Shown piece after piece: positions 17,519-25,300 of a DNA stretch of 64,000 nucleotides (positions are counted from its first letter, which is position 1; every line of letters starts with the position of its first letter). The DNA lies in the NCBI GenBank assembly GCA_019118605.1, contig DWYP01000037.1, forward strand, positions 27,451 to 91,450. Direction: 5' to 3'. The notes under the pieces are model-generated. The model had not been told where the DNA came from. It saw only the letters and a list, made by a program, of their open reading frames with translations, and did not search any database. The stretch is from Candidatus Alistipes faecavium (lineage in GTDB: Bacteria > Bacteroidota > Bacteroidia > Bacteroidales > Rikenellaceae). The position numbers and the translations under genes were made by a program.

Positions 17519-17980
17519 TTATCGGCCATTCTGCCGGATCGTTATTTCGGCAGAGCCGTATAATCCCAAATAATACGCCGAATACATATTGATTTTGCAT
17601 TCCCGGGATTCGTTACCGGTGTTGGGGTCCGCATGAATATTCACGTCCTGCAGATAGCGGGTCGTGAATTCATCCGGAACGTCGAAGATGTATTCGTCCG
17701 GAATAGGCTCCTCATACGTGTAAGAGACGGATATGGCATCGCATTTCCGGAACAGCAGGGACCCGATCAACCCGTGGCTTACCAGTGGAAGTGTGAAATC
17801 CCCGCCCTCTGCCGGGATGACATATTCGTATTTGTGCGCGTTTACAAGTTCTTGCCCTTTCCCCAAGTAAACATAAATGTAGTAGTGGGAGTATTGTCCA
17901 CCGTCAAGTTCTTCCTCTTTTTCGCACGAGAACGCCAACAGCAGCGTCATTGCAGCCAAAATAAGTCGAATGGTTTTCAT
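17519..17980 (-). CDS. Lipoprotein cotranscribed with a C10 protease
   Basis: 153 residues: signal peptide MKTIRLILAAMTLLLAFSC with lipobox AFSC (Cys19). The mature part is beta-rich with the segment YEYVIPAEGGDFTLPLVSHG, reminiscent of the opening strands of BACON domains (carbohydrate- or mucin-binding modules of Bacteroidota), but the match is weak. It starts 9 bp after the C10 peptidase gene and shares its terminator, so the two are an operon. C10 proteases in streptococci and Bacteroides are often paired with an inhibitor (Spi); this protein does not resemble the protease prodomain as Spi does, so an inhibitor role is only a hypothesis. Confidence 0.75.
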   Translation of the reverse strand: MKTIRLILAAMTLLLAFSCEKEEELDGGQYSHYYIYVYLGKGQELVNAHKYEYVIPAEGGDFTLPLVSHGLIGSLLFRKCDAISVSYTYEEPIPDEYIFDVPDEFTTRYLQDVNIHADPNTGNESRECKINMYSAYYLGLYGSAEITIRQNGR

Positions 17981-17989
17981 ATCTTTTCT

Positions 17990-19388
17990 TTAATAATTTA
18001 TCAATAGATCTTTCCTGTTGCGAACAAAGTTAAGTATAGGATCTGTAGTAAATTGAAATAAGTTCGGATCATAGTAATAGCCATCATAGCGTCCTCCCCA
18101 TCCCCAATTCATGTGATTAAGTATCAGGTGACTGGTGTCGTAGTAAGTCTCTCGATATGCCTCTTCAAGTCTCGTAACGGGAGTTTGTCCGGGCGGCACG
18201 GTGAACAGCCGATATTCATACTCCGGAGTTGTATATTTATATCCGTCGCAGACCCACGCGTGGCCAACTTCAGAACCGGGACTATTACCCCTCATATATA
18301 CTGGTCTATTATCATTCAATGAAGACATTACCCTGGTAAGCGAGTGTGAAATCCGAGTGACATCGTATCCATAAGTTCTATGCAGGGCTTCTTGAACATC
18401 ATCTGTTGATGCAAGACCATTGTGTACACCTATTGCATCATGTAACGCCTTAAGGAAATTGGTCAACTCATGGAAATTGGCAGAAACATAGTTCGTGGTG
18501 TCTCGAGGCATCTCATCCCAGTTAAAGCTCGTCGGCATCCTGAAATATTTCATAATCTGTCCTGCTGCTATAGTTGTACATCCGAGATTTTCTTGTGGAT
18601 TGTCTAGTTTCGTATTGTAAGGGTACCCTTGATCCCATGTGGTTAAGCAGAACGGGCCTTTGGAGTTGATGCGCTCAATATATTTTTCCACGATAACAGC
18701 ATATGTCATGTATTCGGCGTCTTCTCCCATGAAATCGGAAGCATAGGTACAATATCGGTTGTACATCTCTTCTGGCATTGCTTCGGGCTTCTCCCTCAAA
18801 AAATACACGTTACAGTCTTCATCTATCCAGTCCGCCCAATATTCATTTAGAACATCCCAATACGAATCATCCATTCTTGTCTGGGCCACCTTGTCGGACG
18901 AATAATCTACATACGGGATCCACTCTGTCGTCACAAAAGACGTATCCTTTTCCATGGCATAAGTTATTTCCGCCTTATATCCTGAAAAAAATAGATCTGC
19001 ACCAGTTCCAGTCGTTTCTGTATCGAAATTTCCGGATTCTACTTCTGCCAAAACAGGAAAATACTTCCGCGTAGCGGAGACAAGAATATATCCCTCATCG
19101 AAATTGACAGCATACATCAAAGGGTTACCTGTCTCGTCATTTATCGCAACAACATTCCGGACTTGTCGTGATCCGGATCTTGTTAAATTTGCATCTGCAA
19201 AAATAGCTGCAACCGACATCGCATCCTCTTTGGAAAGAATTTCAACATCTTTTGAGATCTTGTTCGTTTGAAAAGATGCTTCAATCTTGATGTCTGTTGA
19301 ATTGGGAGAGCCCGGATCAATTTCGTTTTGGCAGGACAAACTCATCAGAGAAAAATACTCCTGCTAATAAAACATACCATTTTTTCAT
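17990..19388 (-). CDS. C10 (streptopain-type) cysteine protease, frameshift in signal peptide
   Basis: The 451-residue frame from 19345 holds a Spi-like prodomain (residues ~35-130, with EDAMSVAAIFAD and YILVSATRKYFPVLAEVESG) and the papain-like peptidase C10 domain: catalytic Cys in LGCTTIAAGQIMKYF, catalytic His in VGHAWVCDGY and the NWGWGG motif. The family includes SpeB and the Bacteroides Bfp proteases. The frame begins MSLSCQNE, which reads as the end of a lipobox without its signal peptide. One nucleotide of frame change upstream, ATG 19388 gives MKKWYVLLAGVFFS, a good lipoprotein signal start, and a strong promoter sits at 19455-19486. A +1 base in the T5 run (or loss of one CT) near 19346-19355 separates the two. 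As written the secreted form cannot be made; this may be a real inactivating or phase-variable change or a sequence error. Confidence 0.85.
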
Positions 19389-19454
19389 AACAACGAATTT
19401 TAATGAAAAACATGAACCAAACCGTGATGTTAATTTTAAAAAAAATATATATTA

Positions 19455-19486
19455 CAAATGTAAATATTTTCGTTATACAATACAAA
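19455..19486 (-). promoter_or_regulatory. Promoter of the C10 protease operon
   Basis: On the minus strand: -33 TTTG (19483-19486), 20-bp spacer, -7 TACATTTG (19455-19462). It lies ~67 bp before ATG 19388, supporting that codon as the original start. Confidence 0.75.
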
Positions 19487-19582
19487 TATATTAATATTTT
19501 ATTTCTGGTCTCTATATTTTCCTTGGTCTCTGTGTGCCGGAATTTCCGGCCGGGGCGCTTGTTTCCTTTTGCTGGTGGCTCA

Positions 19583-19614
19583 ACAGCGGAACCGGCCATA
19601 GCCGGGGGCCGGGC
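19583..19614 (+). repeat. Dispersed repeat R1, copy 2
   Basis: 30 of 32 positions identical to 17198-17229. It directly abuts the truncated TonB-receptor fragment and marks the junction between AT-rich accessory DNA and GC-rich chromosome. Confidence 0.75.
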
Positions 19615-19633
19615 CTCGGGCCCGGCCATTCCG

Positions 19634-19909
19634 TCGATCGACGCGGCGGCCTCGGCGGCGCGGCACGAGGCGGTCTACGACGAAAGCAACCCCTATTCCC
19701 GGCAGCTCGAACCGGTGCTGCTTGCGCACCTGACCGTAAGTTACCGGCTCAACCGGAAGCGGGTGGCCCACGAATTTGCCCTCAAGATGCTGAACCTCAC
19801 CGGTTACAAGGATTTCTACGGGCACCGCTACAACCATTTCACGGGCCGAGTGGAGGCCGAGCGGGAGGCGAACGTCATCCCGAATATCAGCTACCGGATC
19901 GAGTTCTGA
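19634..19909 (+). pseudogene. 3' remnant of a TonB-dependent receptor
   Basis: About 90 codons ending at 19909 encode the last strands of an outer-membrane TonB-dependent receptor: HEAVYDESNPYSRQLEPV, then VSYRLNRKRVAHEFALKMLN, TGYKDFYGHRYN and the C-terminal strand IPNISYRIEF with terminal Phe. The plug and most of the barrel are missing. The frame runs on upstream through the R1 repeat into AT-rich sequence without a plausible start or domain, so that part is not original. This is a truncated gene cut at or near the repeat, marking one edge of the accessory insertion. Confidence 0.8.
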
Positions 19910-20017
19910 CCCGCACGGTGCGCCGACCCCGTACCGTTTTCCGCAATCCTCCGCAATTTTCCGCAATCTGCCGGGGCCCCGTGCAACCTCTTCGCAAAAG
20001 AACGTCCGCCCGCGCCG

Positions 20018-22330
20018 TCAGAACGGATAGCCGATGGCCAGGTGGAACCCGAGCCCGTCCTTGAAACTCTGAATGTTGTAATATCCCTTTCTGTCGGGAT
20101 TCGGATAGGGGGTGTGAATGCCGATTCCGAGGTCGGCGCGCAATACGAGATAACTGATGTCGTAGCGCAGGCCGAATCCGGTGCCGAGGGCGATGTCGTT
20201 GAAAAACGTCCTTCCGTTGAGTGCGGCTCCCGGACGCAGGGGGTCGTTTTTCAGCAGCCAGATGTTCCCGGCGTCGAGGAACACCGCGCCGTTCAGACGT
20301 CCCATGATCCCGAAGCGCAGCTCGACGTTTGCCTCGAGCTTGAAATCCCCCGTCTGGTCGAGATACCCGTTGCGGTCGCCGGCCGCGGGGCGGTAGCTTC
20401 CCGGGCCGATCGAACGCACCGTGAAGGCGCGGATGCTGTTCGCCCCTCCGATATAGAACTGCTCGCTGTAGGGCATCACCTCGGAGTTTCCGTAGGCATA
20501 TCCCACGCCCGCGAGGAAGCGGGTTGCTATCCACGTGTTTCCGCTTCCGAGGCGGAGGTAGAAGCGCAGGTCGCTCTCCTCCTTGATGAATTGCGAGAAC
20601 CGGTTCCCGAAGAGCTCCTGGGGCTGCTTCCTCCCGCACGCCCCGAGAATTCCCGCGAGGATGTTCCCCGCCTCGGTGACGGTGTTCTGCCAGAAGATCC
20701 TGCGGTTCCCCGATGCGCCGAACGGTTTGTCGAAGGTGTAGGTGTAGGCGATGGCCGGGACGAACTGGTCGCGGAAACTCATGGCGATGGTAGGGTTCGC
20801 CTCCATCGTCTGGTCGAATGCCTGCGTCGTGTTCAGGAGCTTGTTGTATGTGAGCTTGAGCAGCGTGAGGGTGTGGCGGCTGTATGCCGAGGTGCGGAAG
20901 TCGTAGCCCGCGGAACCTCCGAAGGAGATCATCCGGAAGTAGTCGGGGCGGTTCATCAGGTCGAGTCCGATCTGGAACGACGTGCGTCCGTCGTCCGGAT
21001 TCCGACCCTTGCGGTGCGGCAGGAGCAGCCGCGGGATGTCGAGCGTGGCGTTCAGCCCCAGTTCGTAGGAGTTCAGACGCGAGTCCTGGCCTCCGGAATT
21101 CTTGTTTCCCGTCTGCCATTCGTACGAGCCGTTGAGCTTCAGGGAGAGGACTTCTCCTCCGCGGAAGAGGTTGTTGTGGCTCACCTTGAAGGCGATTCCG
21201 GGCCCGAGGAAGCTGTTCGACTTCGACACGACGTCGGTTTCGATGTCTGCCGACAGCGGGAGGTCGAACTGTGCGTCGAGGAGGACATCCAGCGAGTCGG
21301 CGCCGCGGAGCGAGTCGATGGCCGGGACGGAGAGGTTCACGTACCGGAAAATTCCGAGTTTGTTGAGCTCCGTGAGGGTGCGGCTCTGGGCGTCCACGGT
21401 AAAGAGCTGCCCGGGTTCGAGCGAGAGGGTGCGGGCCAGCACGCGCGGGCGGATCTTCATCGGACGCTGTGCGATGACCGTTGCTCGTCGCAGCTGCAGG
21501 GTGTCTGCCGGCCCGGGTTCGACGTCCGTGAGGCGTACGGTCACCGAGCCGATGTGATAGGGACGCAGGGCCTGCGCGGGTGTCGCGGGCTTGAGGCGCA
21601 GGCGGATATCTGCCCGGCGGTCTCCGACGGTCGTGTCGGCCTGGTATTCGAGGTACTGCGAGCGGAAATAATAGTACCCGCTGTTGCGGAGCACGTCGGT
21701 GATGCGGCTGCGTTCGGCGATGAGCGCGTCGAGGTCGTAGCGGTCTCCGGTGTGCAGCGGCGAGGTGTCGCGCAGGCTGTCGATGATCCCCCCGATCGCG
21801 CCGCCCGGCTCGGGGTAGGCGATCGAACCGTAACGGTAGGGCGGGGCGATGCGCAGCGTGTAGTCGACCTTTGCCTTTCGCCCCTTTTTGCGGTAGAGGA
21901 GTTCGCTCGCGACCTGCGAACCGAAATATCCGTTGTTGCCGAGGGCCTGCTCTGCGACCTTTGCGCGCAGCTGCGGCTGGACTTTCGAGATCAGTACGGG
22001 CTCCTTTGCCAGGCGGCGGTAGAGCCAGTATTTGGGCCCTTTTTCCCGCGGGGTGTAGAGGTTGTTGTACGCCCACAGCCCGATGGGCAGGGGTGTGCGC
22101 AGATAGGGTGCATAGAGGGGGTTGTTGGGCGCCACGGAGAGGGGTTGTCGTGCGTCGCTTTCGGCCTCCGGGGCGAGCACGACTCCCGAATCGGGCACGA
22201 TGCGGATCTTCTTCACCCCCGTGTAGAGCACCTCGCCCTCCGGGAGCCGGCGGGTCGTGGAGCATGCCGCGGCCAGCAGCAGGGCGGCGGCCGCCAGCAT
22301 GCGGAGTATGTCAGAGCGTTTCGGGGTCAT
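20018..22330 (-). CDS. tamL: TamL, Omp85-family outer-membrane assembly lipoprotein
   Basis: 770 residues. The N-terminus is a lipoprotein signal (LRMLAAAALLLAAACSTT, lipobox AAAC), unusual for Omp85 proteins outside Bacteroidota and characteristic of TamL. POTRA-like domains follow (residues ~40-400, for example ISKVQPQLRAKVAEQALGNNGYF and TVDAQSRTLTELNKLGIFRYVNL), then a 16-strand barrel with the Omp85 elements (FYIGGANSIRAF, near the conserved L6 motif, and LELRFGIMGRLNGAVFLDAG-like strands) and terminal Phe (AIGYPF). With TamB it forms the translocation and assembly module spanning the envelope. Its ATG overlaps the tamB stop (ATGA), so translation is coupled. Confidence 0.92.
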   Translation of the reverse strand: MTPKRSDILRMLAAAALLLAAACSTTRRLPEGEVLYTGVKKIRIVPDSGVVLAPEAESDARQPLSVAPNNPLYAPYLRTPLPIGLWAYNNLYTPREKGPKYWLYRRLAKEPVLISKVQPQLRAKVAEQALGNNGYFGSQVASELLYRKKGRKAKVDYTLRIAPPYRYGSIAYPEPGGAIGGIIDSLRDTSPLHTGDRYDLDALIAERSRITDVLRNSGYYYFRSQYLEYQADTTVGDRRADIRLRLKPATPAQALRPYHIGSVTVRLTDVEPGPADTLQLRRATVIAQRPMKIRPRVLARTLSLEPGQLFTVDAQSRTLTELNKLGIFRYVNLSVPAIDSLRGADSLDVLLDAQFDLPLSADIETDVVSKSNSFLGPGIAFKVSHNNLFRGGEVLSLKLNGSYEWQTGNKNSGGQDSRLNSYELGLNATLDIPRLLLPHRKGRNPDDGRTSFQIGLDLMNRPDYFRMISFGGSAGYDFRTSAYSRHTLTLLKLTYNKLLNTTQAFDQTMEANPTIAMSFRDQFVPAIAYTYTFDKPFGASGNRRIFWQNTVTEAGNILAGILGACGRKQPQELFGNRFSQFIKEESDLRFYLRLGSGNTWIATRFLAGVGYAYGNSEVMPYSEQFYIGGANSIRAFTVRSIGPGSYRPAAGDRNGYLDQTGDFKLEANVELRFGIMGRLNGAVFLDAGNIWLLKNDPLRPGAALNGRTFFNDIALGTGFGLRYDISYLVLRADLGIGIHTPYPNPDRKGYYNIQSFKDGLGFHLAIGYPF

Positions 22331-25300
22331 CTTTTTTCGTTTTTTTTGTCCTGGCGGCGCTGCGAGCGGAAGAGGTCGCCCGGGCGTGCCATTTTCTTGC
22401 GAATGATGAATCCCACTCCGGTTTCGGTGATCTCGCCTTCGAGGATGCTTTCGTATCCCGTGTGGCGGAACACGCGCAGGAGCATGTTCCCGCGCCTGGT
22501 GAGGAAGTATTCGAGCGAGATGTCGTCGATCATGTTCTCCTTGAGGTTTTCCGAGGGGTCGGCCCCGGTGCTGAACTTTCCTCCGATGACGATCTGCACG
22601 CGGTCTCCGAAGAACTTCTTCGAGAGCCGGTACGAATAGTCCGTGCGCGCGCCGTTGGGATCTGTCTGGTCGTAGGAGTCGATTCCGAAGCTGAGATCCA
22701 CGCCCTTCAGGGAGTTCCGGGCCCACTGGTTGAGCTCCTTCTGCACGAAGGCGTTGAGGGGGTTCTCGGTGTTGACCTTCGCCGTGGTTCCGGGCCCTGT
22801 GTAAGTGTTGTAAATGAGCAGGTTCATGGCCTGCATGGCGCGCTGCTGGGGAGTCAGCGACTGGAGCTGGTTCTGCATCGAGAGGTCGTCGGGCGCCGCG
22901 AGCCCGAACGACACGTCGAGGTTGTTGAGCGAGTTGCGGATGTTTACCGAGATCTCGAAATTCACCGGACGCGACTGGTTGTCGTCCGCGGAGACGCTTG
23001 CGCGCACGGTCTCCACGGCGGTGATGTCGAACGACGGGTCGGCAATTTCCCCGGTCCATTCGACATAGCTCCCCGGGCGTATGGCGAAGACCTTCTGCGA
23101 GATCACCGGGGGGTTGTATCGCACCGTGCCGCCCGAGAGGGTGTATTTCCCCGAGAAGGCGATGTCTCCCAGGGGGTTCATCGCATAGGAGAGGCTTCCT
23201 CCTCCGCGCAGGTCGATGCGGTTGCTGCCGTCCGTGGAGAGGTCGACGCCCATCTGCACATCGTCGCTGATGTCGACGTTCAGCAGCAGGTCGAGACCTC
23301 CGATGCGCAGGTCGGCGGCCGGGGCTGCGGGTTCCGCGGCGTCCTCTTCGGCGAACGACACGAACGACACGACGTCCTGCGACTGCTGCTCGATTTCCGA
23401 GGGCATGTCCTGCATGACGTAGTTGATCTGCGTGCCGCGGAGCAGCGCGACGTTCCCGCGCACGACCATCTCGTCGAGGGGCCCGCGGGCCGAGGCGTCG
23501 AGGTTGAGGTAGCCGGTTCCGTAGACGGCGGTGCGCTCCCTGCGCGCGACGTCGAGGAACTGGAAGTTCCGCGCGCGGAGGCGCAGGTCGGCAGTCGGCA
23601 GGGCGGGCTTCGAGAGGTCTACCGCCCCGGAGACCGTGAGGGGGTTGTTGTTCGGCGGGAGGATGGCGAAGTCGTCGAAGGCGATGCGCGTCCCGGCGAT
23701 GCGGATCGAGTCTTCCGCGAGACGGAACGCGGTTCCGATCATCGGCACGCGGACTTCGGCCTGCGCGAAGCGGATGCCGCCGTCGAAGCGGGGCCTGTCG
23801 AGGGAACCTCCGACGCGGACTTCGCCGTTGAGCGCCCCCGCGAGGCGGAGCATCTCCTCCGGGAGGAAGACGTTGACGCGCTGCAGGGGGAATGCGCGTA
23901 TCGCGCCCTCGACATCGAGCGGTTCGGCCGCCCCGGGCGTGTAGGAACCCTCCACGGCGAGCATCTCGGCGCCGTCCAGTGCGAAATGCACGCCGCCCTT
24001 GTGCCCGTGCCCGCGGGCGTAGTCGGCGCGCAGGAGGACATCTCCGAACCGCTGCCCGTCGTAACTCAGCGAGTCGAGCGTAAGCTGCGCGCGGAGGTTC
24101 AGCGAATCGGGCGACATCCCCGCCGTGAGCTCCGTTGCGAGGACTCCGCCCACGGGCGGTGCTGCGGGGAGCATGCCGAGCGTGCGGCCGATGTCGAGGC
24201 CCGCGATGTCGAGCCGCACGGCCCCGGGCAGCTCCGGAAGCGTTACCGTGTGGAGCGCGAAGCGCTGGGCGCCGCGCGTGAGCTCCAGATCGGCCCGCAG
24301 GTCGCGGGAGAATGCGTAGGTGAGGTAGTTGCCGGGATTCACCTGCCACGTCCCGAGGTCGGGCAGGACGCGCAGCGTCACCTCCCGGTCGTTCCATGCG
24401 GCCCCGAGTCCGAAACGCACGGGCACTTCGCCCGGAGCGTCGCGGCGGATCATCACCTCGGCCCCGGCCCCCGCGGCGCGGAGGTCGAGCGCGGTTCGTG
24501 CCAGGGAGTCCTTCCCGTCCGGACGATCCGCCACGCGGAGCGAGGCTCCGAGGGCCGCACCCTGCTGGCGGATCCCGAAGCCCAGGGTGTCGATCGCGAC
24601 GCCCGCCGCCGAGAGCCCGTCGACGCGCATGCCGAACGCAAAGGGCTGCCGCGGGCCGTTTCCGCCGTCGATCTCCAGATGTTCGAACGCCACCTGCTTC
24701 GTGCGCAGGAAGTTGTTCACGATGTTCTCCTCTCCGGCCGACGCCTGCAGGCGGAATGCCGGGAGCAGGGGTTGCAGCCGCTCCATGTCGATGCCGCGGG
24801 GCCCGATCTGCTGCCGGAGGGTGTCGATGCTGCGCGCCAGTGCCGCCGTGAGGGAATCGAGCGGTGCGGGACTTTCGAACCGCATGCGGAAATCCCCCGA
24901 GTAGAGCTCGGCGCGGACTCCGGAACGCGCCGTCGAAAATACGGCGCCGGTCGGGCGGATCGGGCTCTCCTCCTCCGAACCCGCGAGCACGATGTCGTCG
25001 AAGGCCACGCGTGCCGCCAGCGAGTCGGGCGCGGCGATGCATGCCGCCGCGTCGAGGGCAAACGACCCGGAGATCGAATCGGCTGCTGCGCCCAGCGCCG
25101 CGAGGTCGAACTTCCGGACGCGACCCTTCACCCCGAGCTGCTGCCGTTCGGGCGAAAGTTCCCCGCCGAGGGCCAACTCCAGCAGGAGCGCTTCGTCGGA
25201 GTCTGTAAGCCGCCCTTCGAGGCGCCCCTGCTCCAGCGAGGCCCGCAGCCCGATGCCGCCGAAATCGCGGCCCCGGAACTCCACCATTCCCGCCGCGGCC

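Noticed and set aside
14800..19640. Integrative element inserted at tRNA-Gly
   Set aside because: No integrase and no duplicated tRNA 3' end are visible in the window; kept only as an accessory region.
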